This document shows positions 1 through 7,971 of a stretch of DNA of 47,943 bases, piece after piece (the stretch's first letter is position 1; the number at the start of each line of letters is the position of its first letter). Below the pieces are notes generated by a model that was not told the origin of the DNA, ran no database searches, and saw nothing but the letters and a program-made list of their open reading frames with translations. Source of the stretch: a virus; the IMG/VR virus record IMGVR_UViG_3300019755_000003, positions 1 through 47,943 of that record; one strand, 5' to 3'. The position numbers and the translations under genes were made by a program.

Positions 1-123
1 AATATGAGGAGGATCAAATACAACCAATTTAAAACTCTTATCTTTAAATTTTATAGATCTAAAATCTTGGACAATATCTTTGGCCACATCTGACTTTATA
101 TCTGCAAAAATTGTTGATGGATG
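1..123. repeat. Terminal direct repeat, left copy
   Basis: These 123 bases are identical to 47821-47943 in the same orientation. The methyltransferase reading frame continues unbroken across the join, so the repeat is best read as the overlap of a circular (or circularly permuted) molecule of 47,820 bp rather than a biological duplication. Confidence 0.95.
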
Positions 124-450
124 ATTCTTATTAAACCAGAATTTTCTATGGCCACAACAAACATCTAGAATATACTTCCCCCCTGGTACATCGGACAGTC
201 CTTCCTGCAGATAAGACTGTTCTTGGAATGACACTTCAGGATCTATATTAGACATTCGTTGCTCAAGAAAGGACAATGCAACATTATTCATTCTCCCATC
301 TAAACAATTATCTTTACAAATCCAAACCATTGAACCCTCACGGTCTGACTCTCTCACGGGCTTGAGAAATTTCTCAAGTCTTTTTTTACCACATTTAGTG
401 CAAGTATGTCTTGCCCTATTGTTTGCTTTTATTTTTATTTTTTTTACCAT
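1..450 (-). CDS. Class I SAM-dependent methyltransferase, N-terminal 150 codons (continues at 47820)
   Basis: This is the first part of a 239-residue protein spanning the circular join (450 to 1, then 47820 to 47551). Start ATG 448-450. Residues about 17-50 hold two Cys pairs (CTKC and CKDNC), a likely zinc ribbon. Residues about 93-106 read YILDVCCGHRKFWF, a SAM-binding motif I of the phage-type methyltransferase family with LDxCCGxRxFWF. Motif IV, DPPH, lies across the join in the other part. The family is common in phages and is thought to modify DNA; substrate and target base are not visible. The gene follows a winged-helix gene by 17 bases in the same operon. Confidence 0.9.
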   Translation of the reverse strand, partial: MVKKIKIKANNRARHTCTKCGKKRLEKFLKPVRESDREGSMVWICKDNCLDGRMNNVALSFLEQRMSNIDPEVSFQEQSYLQEGLSDVPGGKYILDVCCGHRKFWFNKNHPSTIFADIKSDVAKDIVQDFRSIKFKDKSFKLVVFDPPHI

Positions 451-452
451 TC

Positions 453-465
453 TAAATAATCGTAC
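453..465 (-). other. Intergenic 13-mer, copy 1 (GTACGATTATTTA)
   Basis: TAAATAATCGTAC on the plus strand. The same 13-mer is at 47008-47020 and a one-base-shorter version at 47370-47381. Each copy sits just after a stop codon of this minus-strand operon. Function unknown; see findings. Confidence 0.5.
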
Positions 466-467
466 AA

Positions 468-662
468 TTATTTCGGCATGACAAACAATGTTTTTTTATA
501 TTGTTTTAATTTAACTAATTCTAAACATTCTAATAACTCAATATTATGTTTAGTAGTTGCCCAATTACTATTTATCTTTTCTGATAAATCAGTAACAGAT
601 ATTAATTCTTCTTCATATACAATATCCTTAATTTTTTTTAATATATCCTTGCTCTTAGCCAT
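468..662 (-). CDS. Winged-helix DNA-binding protein, 64 aa
   Basis: The ATG at 662 was chosen over the in-frame ATG at 719 because the longer form would overlap the upstream gene (stop at 685) and because GGTGA lies upstream of 662. Residues about 3-64 read as a winged helix: a helix (ILKKIKDIVYEEE), an S-V-T-D-L helix-turn-helix (VTDLSEKINSNWATTKHNIELL) and a short wing (LVKLKQYKKTLFVM). This size and layout fit an archaeal virus or plasmid transcription regulator. Target unknown. Confidence 0.75.
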   Translation of the reverse strand: MAKSKDILKKIKDIVYEEELISVTDLSEKINSNWATTKHNIELLECLELVKLKQYKKTLFVMPK

Positions 663-684
663 CTTTCTAAATAATTCACCTATT

Positions 685-1041
685 TTAGCAACTATAACTC
701 CATTGTAGATACTTGCCATTACTCATTAGAATACAACAATCTCCTCTAAATTCATCACCAGTATAACCACCATTAGTAGTTTGATTAACCCACATATCAA
801 ATCCTTGCTCTTGTTGTTTGTTCCCTATTGGTTTACTTATTATTTTGAAATTTCCAATATAATCACATCCTTTGATTTCTTCTTCTAGATAATATAACTG
901 ATCTTCTGACAAATATTTTTTTTGAGAATTAAAAAAATCTAAATCCTTTTTATTTTCCTTAGCAATTTCTTTTATAATTGTTATTTCTTCTTGTGCCATT
1001 CTTTCTGATTCCTCTTTTGTTAAATTTTCATTTTTAATCAT
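685..1041 (-). CDS. Hypothetical protein, 118 aa
   Basis: Not recognised. Residues 1-60 are charged and helical, rich in Glu and Lys. The second half is rich in Gly, Trp and Cys (GFDMWVNQTTNGG, GDCC, WSYSC at the very end), suggesting a small folded domain. It lies 2 bases after the upstream gene's stop, in a long co-directional operon. No signal peptide or membrane segment. Confidence 0.8.
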   Translation of the reverse strand: MIKNENLTKEESERMAQEEITIIKEIAKENKKDLDFFNSQKKYLSEDQLYYLEEEIKGCDYIGNFKIISKPIGNKQQEQGFDMWVNQTTNGGYTGDEFRGDCCILMSNGKYLQWSYSC

Positions 1042-1043
1042 TT

Positions 1044-1322
1044 TTAATAACTTTTAAGTATTTTAGCCTCTATTTTAATTCTAATATCATTATATTTTAA
1101 TAGTTCTTTTCTTACTAATGATAATCCTTCTTTTTGGGCTTTTTTAATATCTTTATTTTTTAATAAAATCCTTGAAAAATTAAATCCTCTACAGCTACAC
1201 AACCAATCATCTTTTTTATAATGTATATGTCTATGTATCATTATTTCTATTTCATTAAATTTTATAGAACATGAATCTATAATTCCATCTCTTGTTTTTT
1301 TTATTTCCCAATTATTTTCCAT
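1044..1322 (-). CDS. Small phage-type protein with HRHIH/W-CSC motif, 92 aa
   Basis: Contains IMIHRHIHYKKDDWLCSC in the middle, then a C-terminal helix with KKAQKEGLSLVRKEL. This resembles a widespread small phage ORF pattern (VHRHIHYxxDxWxxSC followed by Ax3AL helices) that I know only as hypothetical. Function unknown; two Cys and several His could bind metal. Operon spacing is 2 bases on either side. Confidence 0.8.
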   Translation of the reverse strand: MENNWEIKKTRDGIIDSCSIKFNEIEIMIHRHIHYKKDDWLCSCRGFNFSRILLKNKDIKKAQKEGLSLVRKELLKYNDIRIKIEAKILKSY

Positions 1323-1324
1323 CT

Positions 1325-1507
1325 TTATTTAGTTTTTAATATTGACTCCAAACAGCTTCCACAATATGGAGCTAATGAATAACTACCCATACATCCATGA
1401 CTTATTGGTAAAAATCCTACAACTACACTTGAACCACATCTGCTACATTTAAATTTATATGATGGTTCTATTGTTCCAATTTGATTATTAGTAATTTCTA
1501 TGACCAT
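1325..1507 (-). CDS. Zinc-ribbon mini-protein, 60 aa
   Basis: Two Cys pairs, CSRC at residues about 20-23 and CGSC at about 49-52, with little else: a free-standing zinc ribbon. Such proteins usually bind nucleic acid or act as adaptors. It lies 5 bases from the next gene in the same operon. The partner is unknown. Confidence 0.8.
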   Translation of the reverse strand: MVIEITNNQIGTIEPSYKFKCSRCGSSVVVGFLPISHGCMGSYSLAPYCGSCLESILKTK

Positions 1508-1512
1508 CTTTC

Positions 1513-2055
1513 CTATTCTCTTGATTTAAGTCCGTACTTTTCTGTGAACCAGTTTGCATCAGAAGATAAATTCATTTGTTTTTGATGTTTTTTTAATTTT
1601 TTAATTCTTTTTTCATGATCCTCTGCTAATTTTTTTCTTTTTTTTATTATATCTGCTTTAAGATTTGATGTTTCTTCTCTTATAGCTTCTGCTTTAGCTT
1701 TCAATATAGTTCTCTTCTTTCCTAATTTCTTTGGTTTTTTATATTTATTATGGATCTCTCTTCTACTTTTTTTTGATGCTGTATTATAGTAGATGTCAAA
1801 TCTATGTACATTAGTAGTGTTATTATCAACTAAAATGTACTCATTATGATCTTTACTAATTTCTAAATCTAAGTTTTCATTTTCATTCTTATACATTAAA
1901 GAACCTGAATCTGTTATAAACTTAATTTCAAATCCTAATTTTTTTAATTTTGTTTTCTGCCAATTAGTATCTTCTTCTTCTCTAAATACTATTGCTATAT
2001 TTTCTTTTAACTTGTGTATTTTGTAGAATTTTTCTTTTAATTTATTGTTTGTCAT
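1513..2055 (-). CDS. Hypothetical basic protein, 180 aa
   Basis: Unrecognised. Residues 1-95 look like a mixed alpha/beta domain. Residues 100-165 are a highly basic helical stretch (KKPKKLGKKR, KKRKKLAEDHEKRIKKLKK), probably a coiled coil or nucleic-acid-binding arm. The C-terminus (DANWFTEKYGLKSRE) is distinct. Cytoplasmic; operon member. Confidence 0.8.
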   Translation of the reverse strand: MTNNKLKEKFYKIHKLKENIAIVFREEEDTNWQKTKLKKLGFEIKFITDSGSLMYKNENENLDLEISKDHNEYILVDNNTTNVHRFDIYYNTASKKSRREIHNKYKKPKKLGKKRTILKAKAEAIREETSNLKADIIKKRKKLAEDHEKRIKKLKKHQKQMNLSSDANWFTEKYGLKSRE

Positions 2056-2063
2056 TTTTAATA

Positions 2064-2348
2064 TTATACTTTTACCTCATAATTTTTTAATATATGTTTA
2101 ATAAACTTATCTTTTACTTTTTTCTTTACTTCTTCTGGGATTGTTATATCTTTATCATTAATATAATTACCTCTATTATCATATCTATTGTATTTATCTC
2201 TAATATCAAATCTCCATTTATGTCTCTTGGTGATTCTAGTTTGAATACCGTATTGTGATAAAACTATCTTGTTTCTATTTTCAATTGTATCAAAGTGCCA
2301 ATATTCTCGCTTTAATTCTTCTTCGTTGTTAATTATTTCGATTCTCAT
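2064..2348 (-). CDS. Hypothetical protein, 94 aa
   Basis: Unrecognised small protein rich in Arg, Lys, Tyr and Asp, with a helical C-terminus (EEVKKKVKDKFIKHIL). Its start overlaps the stop of the upstream gene by 4 bases (ATGA), so translation is probably coupled. Confidence 0.8.
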   Translation of the reverse strand: MRIEIINNEEELKREYWHFDTIENRNKIVLSQYGIQTRITKRHKWRFDIRDKYNRYDNRGNYINDKDITIPEEVKKKVKDKFIKHILKNYEVKV

Positions 2349-2539
2349 TTTGTATCTACTGGAATTTCTATTCTCACAACTTTAAATCCATCATTATGTG
2401 CCTTTTCTATTATACCCTGCGTTTTTTCATCTTCATTATCCCAACATAAAAATTTATATCCAATTTCGTACATAGTTCCTGTATATGATCTATCCATAGT
2501 TATCTTAATTAATGCTTTTTTTATTTTTTTTGTTTCCAT
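2345..2539 (-). CDS. Hypothetical protein, 64 aa; first gene of an operon
   Basis: Unrecognised mixed alpha/beta protein (MYEIGYKFLCWDNEDE in the middle). A TATA-like box ends about 25 bases before its ATG, so this gene probably begins a transcript, possibly leaderless. The following gene overlaps it by 4 bases. Confidence 0.75.
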   Translation of the reverse strand: METKKIKKALIKITMDRSYTGTMYEIGYKFLCWDNEDEKTQGIIEKAHNDGFKVVRIEIPVDTK

Positions 2540-2560
2540 TTTGTATTTATCAATGGTTGT

Positions 2561-2574
2561 GTTTTTTTATAAAG
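2561..2574 (-). promoter_or_regulatory. Archaeal TATA box for the operon starting at 2539
   Basis: Minus strand reads CTTTATAAAAAAAC, centred about 28 bases upstream of the ATG at 2539. That places the start site at or next to the ATG. Confidence 0.55.
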
Positions 2575-2637
2575 ATTTGTTACTATTATTTAGTTTTAAT
2601 ATATATTTTATCCAAATATAGTTAGAATATAATGTAT

Positions 2638-2835
2638 TTATTTAGTTTTTTTAAAATAATTTTTTGGATATTTTATTATTTTTATATCCTTTCTTGTTTC
2701 AATATCTTGAAATTTGATTTCGTCTTTTATTAATTTCTGTATTATTGTCATATTTTTTGTCTTTAATACTAATCCGTTAATAAATTCTATCTCATATTCG
2801 TAACTTCCATTTGATTTTAAACTTGTATATTCCAT
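2638..2835 (-). CDS. Hypothetical protein, 65 aa
   Basis: Unrecognised. The first half is beta-rich (YEYEIEFINGLVLKTKNM) and the rest basic. It is the last gene of its operon before a 98-base gap that holds the next promoter. Confidence 0.7.
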   Translation of the reverse strand: MEYTSLKSNGSYEYEIEFINGLVLKTKNMTIIQKLIKDEIKFQDIETRKDIKIIKYPKNYFKKTK

Positions 2836-2839
2836 ATTT

Positions 2840-3106
2840 CTAGTAATTAATGTTGTTCAGTATATATCTTGAGATATTGAAACTTGCATCCTCATTATTT
2901 AGTTTGTATTTCTTTTTGTATGGATCGTAATAATCAGTTTTCCAAAACTGCAAGTAATCTTGATTTTTATTGTGATCTATTGTTTTATTTAAAAAATACA
3001 GTCTTATACTTATATTTTTTGTATCTTTTACAAATTCATCTAAAGTTCTACCTTTCCCTATTATCCTTGTTTCTAAATTTTGTTTATTTTTTGATTTTTG
3101 TTTCAT
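2840..3106 (-). CDS. Hypothetical protein, 88 aa
   Basis: Unrecognised, basic N-terminus and a Tyr/Asn-rich C-terminal half. Its ATG overlaps the stop of the upstream 59-aa zinc-ribbon gene by 4 bases (ATGA), which supports both genes and this start. Confidence 0.75.
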   Translation of the reverse strand: MKQKSKNKQNLETRIIGKGRTLDEFVKDTKNISIRLYFLNKTIDHNKNQDYLQFWKTDYYDPYKKKYKLNNEDASFNISRYILNNINY

Positions 3107-3282
3107 TCTTTATAACTAATTATTTTAAATAGTTTAATCTCTTCTATCTTTAGTTTAATACCACAATTAGGACATTCCTTTAAACTAATATCATCCAAAT
3201 ATGTTTTACATGTTGGACATACTATCGATTCATATAAAAACTTATATGGATCTTGGATTTTATTTCTTATACTATCATCCAT
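3103..3282 (-). CDS. Zinc-ribbon mini-protein, 59 aa
   Basis: Translating this gap gives MDDSIRNKIQDPYKFLYESI, then CPTC and CPNCG separated by about 14 residues, then a Lys/Ile-rich tail. The two Cys pairs form a classic zinc ribbon. The start is 5 bases after the upstream stop and the stop overlaps the next start (ATGA). Both are strong signs of a real operon gene. Confidence 0.8.
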   Translation of the reverse strand: MDDSIRNKIQDPYKFLYESIVCPTCKTYLDDISLKECPNCGIKLKIEEIKLFKIISYKE

Positions 3283-3287
3283 TTTTC

Positions 3288-3569
3288 TTATTTTTTTAAC
3301 TCCATTTCTAATCCACCTTCTTTCCTAAATGTTTCAAGCTCATCGAAGAATTGAGACCGTGTTTTACATGGTTCTTTTATATAATCCGATATATGATACT
3401 CAATAGCTAAAGAAAGTCTTCTACGTTCCTTTCTACTTGTTTTTAAATCAGCCCAATATTCTATTAACTTATCGACTGTGTATAGTTGAACATTACATGC
3501 GTATTTGTGGTTGTATTCGTTTTTTATTAATGTTATTGGGATACTTCCCATACTATATTTATTTGTCAT
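3288..3569 (-). CDS. Hypothetical protein, 93 aa
   Basis: Unrecognised; mostly helical after residue 30 (VDKLIEYWADLKTSRKERRR, then FFDELETFRKEGG). Cytoplasmic. Operon spacing of 4-5 bases on both sides. Confidence 0.75.
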   Translation of the reverse strand: MTNKYSMGSIPITLIKNEYNHKYACNVQLYTVDKLIEYWADLKTSRKERRRLSLAIEYHISDYIKEPCKTRSQFFDELETFRKEGGLEMELKK

Positions 3570-3573
3570 TTTC

Positions 3574-3933
3574 CTAATTTGAATAGTATATTACAAAATC
3601 TTTATTATCTTCTAAGATTTTTTTAATTCTTTTATAATTTTGAATAAATGCATCATTGTAATCATCAAATTTTTCTTCGTCCTCTTTAATGCCATTAAGC
3701 CATCTATTTATCTTTTTTAATACATTATTACATTCAATATTTTGAAATATACCATCCATCATAAAAAAACCGTTATTGTAAGCTATTTCTTCATCACTGT
3801 TCATCATATTATCAAATAACCAATTCCAGTCATCTTTTTTTATTTCTATGTCTATTGTTTCATATTTAAATACTAAATATGTTTTATCTCCTTCTTTTAA
3901 TTTATTTCTTTCTATGAATTTTCTTGCTTCCAT
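3574..3933 (-). CDS. Hypothetical acidic protein, 119 aa
   Basis: Unrecognised. Acidic and aromatic, with DDWNWLFDNMMNSDEE near residue 40 and a helical C-terminus. It overlaps the reading frame at 3902-4066 by about 31 bases. Confidence 0.75.
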   Translation of the reverse strand: MEARKFIERNKLKEGDKTYLVFKYETIDIEIKKDDWNWLFDNMMNSDEEIAYNNGFFMMDGIFQNIECNNVLKKINRWLNGIKEDEEKFDDYNDAFIQNYKRIKKILEDNKDFVIYYSN

Positions 3934-4066
3934 TTTTTTTATTTAGATCTTCTAATCTTTTATTTATACTATTTCTTTCTGATTCTGTTAGAGTAAAACA
4001 GCCCTTAAATCTTTTCTCGTTTGGAGTTAATTTTGATTTTTTTATTATTTTTTTTTGCATTTTCAT
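3902..4066 (-). CDS. Small basic ORF, possible frameshifted tail of the upstream gene, 54 aa
   Basis: From the ATG at 4066 it encodes a basic protein with SKLTPNEKRFKGCFTLTESE. The frame runs upstream to a TTG at 4084 and overlaps the next gene (4005-4286) by 60-80 bases across A9 and A7 runs. It may be its own gene, or the true C-terminus of the 4286 gene reached by slippage. See findings. Confidence 0.5.
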   Translation of the reverse strand: MKMQKKIIKKSKLTPNEKRFKGCFTLTESERNSINKRLEDLNKKNGSKKIHRKK

Positions 4067-4286
4067 TTTGCAAAATCTTTTCAAGTAAGTTAAATGTTAT
4101 ATTTTGCCCTCCTGTTTTTATTTTCTTTATGTCGTTTTGTATAGTTTCATACCATATGCAAGTGTTGTGACCTTTTCTAACACGATATAAACTACAATTA
4201 GTATCTTTACCTTGGCAATTGTATAAACCATGGCTCAATAATGCGTATTGGCTTCTTAATATTGGATTTCTTCTATCATAATTCAT
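4005..4286 (-). CDS. Cys-containing hypothetical protein, 93 aa
   Basis: The N-terminal 50 residues hold NCQGKDTNCSLYRVRKGHNTCIW, with spaced Cys and His that could form a metal site. The C-terminus turns into a low-complexity Lys/Asn string exactly where the DNA has A9 and A7 runs, so the natural end of this protein is uncertain. Confidence 0.7.
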   Translation of the reverse strand: MNYDRRNPILRSQYALLSHGLYNCQGKDTNCSLYRVRKGHNTCIWYETIQNDIKKIKTGGQNITFNLLEKILQNENAKKNNKKIKINSKREKI

Positions 4287-4322
4287 TTTTACTTATTAAT
4301 TTATTAGTTCTTTTTTAATAGA

Positions 4323-4793
4323 TTATTCTATATGGTTTCTTGTATTTATATAATTAATACTTTTTTTTTCTATTTCTAATTCCTTTTCATGAAATTCACG
4401 AACTTTCTTAAATTCTTTGGACATAAGCTTTTCTATGTCTTCTTTTGCTTTATTTGATAGTTTTATATTAGCTATTTCTTCAAATTTTTTTCTTATCCTT
4501 CTTTTTATTCCCATTGTTATTTTCTCGAATTTTTCTTCCATGTATTTGCGGTAATATAAACATGTTACTATATTTTTGGTTTTCTTGTGAAATACTATTA
4601 TTATTTCTATATTATTTATTACAATGTAATAGTTTATTGATTTTTTATTTGTATTAATTTTGATTAATTTATTGTTATTTATCCTTGATATGATTTGTTT
4701 TCTTAATTTTTTGTTTAGGATCAATTCAAATCTTTCTTTAAATCTTTTTTTTGCGTGTTCTCGTTGATTTTTTATATGTTTTTGTCTGCTCAT
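4323..4793 (-). CDS. Basic phage-type protein, 156 aa
   Basis: Residues 1-85 (HAKKRFKERFEL, then a beta-hairpin core ending IIIVFHKKTKNIVTCLYYRK) resemble a family of short phage proteins with HAxxRxxERF at the start and VxYDKKxKTLVTxLP at the end, otherwise unannotated. The C-terminal half is a charged helix. Its start overlaps the methyltransferase stop by 4 bases, so the two are translationally coupled. A RelE-like toxin fold was considered but no catalytic set is evident. Confidence 0.75.
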   Translation of the reverse strand: MSRQKHIKNQREHAKKRFKERFELILNKKLRKQIISRINNNKLIKINTNKKSINYYIVINNIEIIIVFHKKTKNIVTCLYYRKYMEEKFEKITMGIKRRIRKKFEEIANIKLSNKAKEDIEKLMSKEFKKVREFHEKELEIEKKSINYINTRNHIE

Positions 4794-6199
4794 TTTATTT
4801 TATTAGGCTGTTTACTAAACCAATCATTTAAATTTTTATCATTATTTTCATTTCTTTCTAATGATATTCTTTTAATTTGATCTTCTGATCGTTTTCTATC
4901 AATATTTTCTTTCCATGCTTCAAACCGTCTATTTCCTATTTTTATGTACTCTTCCGATAATTCGCACCCATAAATATTTTTTTCATCATATCCAGCATAA
5001 TAAAAGCCTATAATCTCCGAAAATGTACCACAAAATGGAATGTATATCTTTTGTTCAATTGGTAATTTAAAGTATGTTGCTATTTTTTTTATTAATTGAA
5101 TTGGTTTTAATGTTGGATGATTATTTTGCGATACTGATTTATTTCTTTGAAATGCATTCTCGCATTCTTTCTTTCTACCATCACATGAATATTGTTTTTT
5201 CTCAAATAGTTCTAAACCAAAATTCCTTTCTATTCCTCCCACTTTAGGATTATAATTATAAATATCATATTCTTCTTTTTCATAATCACATATATGACAT
5301 ATTTTAGATGCTCCAAATTCTTCTGCTTCTGCGTTATCCATTGGAATTTGATTATATTTATTATATATTTCATTAGGATTATTACCTTTTCTAATATAAT
5401 CACTACTTCTTGCACCTGATTTTCTTATACCGCTTTGTTTATCAATTAATTCTGCAGTTTTTAGTGATAAGAATGTTTGCGGTGGAAATCTACCATTATG
5501 TATTTTATTTATTGGTTCTGATGGTGCATTTAATCCATAATTATAATTACTTGTTACTCCATTAGTACTATTTTTTCTACCTCCTATGGATTTGATTTCA
5601 TGATCTCCTACTTTACTATTATTTATATTTAAAGCACTTGTTGAGCATTCTGGATCATTACTTATAATATCATTTATTATACTGTCATATTTATTTTCTT
5701 TTCTAAATACTAATATTGTTTCGTTTGTTTGTTTAAATGGTGCTATTCCGTATTTATAACCTTCATATAGTTCTTTTAATTTAGAATAATCTTTTTTAGA
5801 ATCTTTACTCTTTCTATCTATCATTCTATTTAAATCTGTTGCTTTTGGGAAGTTTGATATAAAATACCAATATAAACTTTGTTGTTGTTTAAAACCATTT
5901 AATCTTGCATAATATTCTAGTGGCATTAATTGTCTATCTAATCCGAACATTAATAAAAATCCTCCATATTTTACTATTCGATTTGCTTCTTTAAAAAATA
6001 GATCTAAATCATTTTCATTTAATCCTAACCATTTATTCATAAAATCATTTGATTTGCCTTTTACTATTGGTTTTCCTGTATTTTTATTTATTATCCATTC
6101 TGTTCCTAATTGATATGGTGGATCACAAAATATTAGGTTAAAAAAGTTATCTTTATATTGTTTCATATCTTCTTGGAACTTTAAATTATTTATTTTCAT
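4790..6199 (-). CDS. Site-specific DNA methyltransferase (N6-adenine/N4-cytosine, beta class), 469 aa
   Basis: Motif IV DPPY is at residues 26-29 (NLIFCDPPYQLG). Near the C-terminus HPTLKPIQLIKKI is followed by motif I (IPFCGTFSEII) and GCELSEEYIKIGNRR. The order IV-then-I marks the beta class of DNA amino-methyltransferases. The central region holds a Cys-rich insertion (CHICDYEKEEYD, then CDGRKKEC) likely to bind zinc and help recognise the target. The ATG at 6199 was chosen over 6211 because it makes an ATGA overlap with the upstream stop. No restriction nuclease is adjacent, so it is probably an orphan protecting or marking viral DNA. Confidence 0.92.
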   Translation of the reverse strand: MKINNLKFQEDMKQYKDNFFNLIFCDPPYQLGTEWIINKNTGKPIVKGKSNDFMNKWLGLNENDLDLFFKEANRIVKYGGFLLMFGLDRQLMPLEYYARLNGFKQQQSLYWYFISNFPKATDLNRMIDRKSKDSKKDYSKLKELYEGYKYGIAPFKQTNETILVFRKENKYDSIINDIISNDPECSTSALNINNSKVGDHEIKSIGGRKNSTNGVTSNYNYGLNAPSEPINKIHNGRFPPQTFLSLKTAELIDKQSGIRKSGARSSDYIRKGNNPNEIYNKYNQIPMDNAEAEEFGASKICHICDYEKEEYDIYNYNPKVGGIERNFGLELFEKKQYSCDGRKKECENAFQRNKSVSQNNHPTLKPIQLIKKIATYFKLPIEQKIYIPFCGTFSEIIGFYYAGYDEKNIYGCELSEEYIKIGNRRFEAWKENIDRKRSEDQIKRISLERNENNDKNLNDWFSKQPNKIK

Positions 6200-6501
6200 T
6201 CTGCATAACACCTTATATCTTCATTTTTCTCCATATTTTCTATTTTTTCTTTCATCTTTGTTATTTTTGGAATGGCATATTTAATTATATGTTGATTCAT
6301 TTTGTTTGGTGTTATTCTAGCTAATGTTGTTTTATGCTTCAAAACATACCATACTTGATGTCTTCTTTCATTTACGCGCCACAATTCGTAACCATCTTCT
6401 TCAGAATACTTTTTTCCCATTTCTCTAATTATTTCTGGCAATATCATTTCTGATAATTGTTCCTTTTCTCCGTTTTTCTTTATATTTAATCCTGATTTCA
6501 T
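6196..6501 (-). CDS. Hypothetical protein, 101 aa
   Basis: Unrecognised. The centre reads GYELWRVNERRHQVWYVLKH, with a long helix after it. Cytoplasmic. Translationally coupled to the downstream methyltransferase by a 4-base overlap, which suggests a joint role, but none is visible in the sequence. Confidence 0.75.
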   Translation of the reverse strand: MKSGLNIKKNGEKEQLSEMILPEIIREMGKKYSEEDGYELWRVNERRHQVWYVLKHKTTLARITPNKMNQHIIKYAIPKITKMKEKIENMEKNEDIRCYAE

Positions 6502-6528
6502 CTTTTTGTCTCCATCTCTCGATTTATT

Positions 6529-7755
6529 TTATTTATTTTCTAAATTTTTTAATCTTTCTTTGAAATTTTCTAAGATTTTAATTATTCCAGTTATTCTTAA
6601 TGTATTTTCATTATCTTGATTTTGCTTTATTTCTAGTATTTCTTTAAATCCGTCAATGTATAATAGAATTTCTTTCTGATTTTTGTCTATGTCTGATAAT
6701 TTTGTACATTTTGGATTTTTTCTCCAATCGTTTAGGTGTCTTTGCACGTTTTCGTGATCTGGAACTACTGATGAAGCTAATATTGTTTCAAATTCAAATA
6801 ATTTGAAAGAGTTATCAAATACTGCCCATGCCTTTCCGTTTTCGTCTCTTACATAGAATTTATTACCTTCTTCTATTAATATGTTAGCCATTTCATTATT
6901 TATATTAGCTATGTCACATTGATATAGATTTTTATTTAGTATTCCTTTTTTATTTATTTTTACGTGGTATAATTTTTCCAATTCATTGAATATTGAATAA
7001 AAATAATCTAATCCTTTGTAAAATGATTTTTCAATTGTATCCGCAAAAAAATCGTCTTGAGAAACAATTTGTATTTTATTTTTCCAGATAGATATTTTAC
7101 AATTTCCAATCTTATCCGAACCTATTTTAAATCCTTCTTTTTTTTCTAAGATTTCTATAATCCATCTATAATTGTGTGCTCGAAATCTTTGGGTAGTTTG
7201 GGGGGAAATAGGTTGTTGACTCATCCCTAGTACAAGCTCTTTTTTATTTCCCCCTATTAAGTGTAATTTTTTTAAGGCTTTATTGTAGTGTTGTGATATG
7301 TTCTGTTGTGACGTTTTAAGCTTTATAGATACAGATTCTTGCGTTTTACCTTCTTCTACAATTAGACTATAAACTAATGATTGCATCTTAGTTAATTTCC
7401 TATTTGTTGGTTGTCTTTTTTTGTTTATACAAGCTTTTTTCACAAGCTTTTTTTTCACAACTACTTTCTTCTTTCCCCCCCCTGAAATAACCTGTTTTCC
7501 TTCTTTTGTTAATTGCCAAACTCCCATTTCAGCAGTTTTGTAAACAAGATTTAATAATTCTAATTTTTTTAGATGATACCTTATATTTGGTGGATCACAG
7601 TGCAAAGCTCTAGCCATAGGCTTAATTTTTGCATCTTTAGATACTAGCTTTAAAATGTTGAATTGAGTTATACTGAAAGTTATCTCTTTTATGTTTCCAC
7701 CTGAAATTAGGGGGAGGGAATAGAAGATCTCTGTTTTTCTTAGTTTTTTTGCCAT
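6529..7755 (-). CDS. Double winged-helix DNA-binding protein of archaeal mobile elements, 408 aa
   Basis: Residues about 28-90 form a winged helix (FNILKLVSKDAK, PPNIRYHLKKLELLNLV). A basic linker follows (KKKVVVKKKLVKK). A second helix-turn-helix is at about 120-165 (MQSLVYSLIVEEGKTQESVS). The C-terminal domain starts RFRAHNYRW and ends FNDWRKNP-like (HLNDWRKNPKCTKL). I associate this architecture with conserved archaeal virus and plasmid proteins, possibly replication-origin binders or master regulators. It is the largest regulator on the element and the best candidate for a replication or copy-control protein. The specific role is inference. Confidence 0.8.
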   Translation of the reverse strand: MAKKLRKTEIFYSLPLISGGNIKEITFSITQFNILKLVSKDAKIKPMARALHCDPPNIRYHLKKLELLNLVYKTAEMGVWQLTKEGKQVISGGGKKKVVVKKKLVKKACINKKRQPTNRKLTKMQSLVYSLIVEEGKTQESVSIKLKTSQQNISQHYNKALKKLHLIGGNKKELVLGMSQQPISPQTTQRFRAHNYRWIIEILEKKEGFKIGSDKIGNCKISIWKNKIQIVSQDDFFADTIEKSFYKGLDYFYSIFNELEKLYHVKINKKGILNKNLYQCDIANINNEMANILIEEGNKFYVRDENGKAWAVFDNSFKLFEFETILASSVVPDHENVQRHLNDWRKNPKCTKLSDIDKNQKEILLYIDGFKEILEIKQNQDNENTLRITGIIKILENFKERLKNLENK

Positions 7756-7764
7756 TTATATTTT

Positions 7765-7971
7765 TTATCTCATTATTAAATATTCACACATGAAAAATAA
7801 AAATGCAGGTATGCAAATTACAACTAATGCTAATGAAAATAATATTAATGATATATTATTGTCAGTTGAAAATATTTCTGGAACTTTATTATCATGTCTT
7901 CTAATATACATTATCATTATTGCAAATATTGTATTAACTAGCATATATGATAGAATTAATTCTATGATCAT
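7765..7971 (-). CDS. Small membrane protein, two TM segments, 68 aa
   Basis: Two hydrophobic segments (about residues 2-24 and 40-64) are separated by a short polar loop (RRHDNKVPEIFSTDNN). The minus strand was chosen over a plus-strand frame because the start overlaps the upstream stop by 4 bases. Function unknown. Confidence 0.7.
   Translation of the reverse strand: MIIELILSYMLVNTIFAIMIMYIRRHDNKVPEIFSTDNNISLILFSLALVVICIPAFLFFMCEYLIMR

Noticed and set aside
4323-4793. A RelE/ParE toxin at 4323
   Set aside because: The short beta-hairpin core is reminiscent, but no catalytic set or partner antitoxin is visible and the gene is coupled to a methyltransferase.
4790-6199. A restriction-modification system
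   Set aside because: The DNA methyltransferase has no adjacent nuclease or specificity subunit; neighbours are small unknown proteins.
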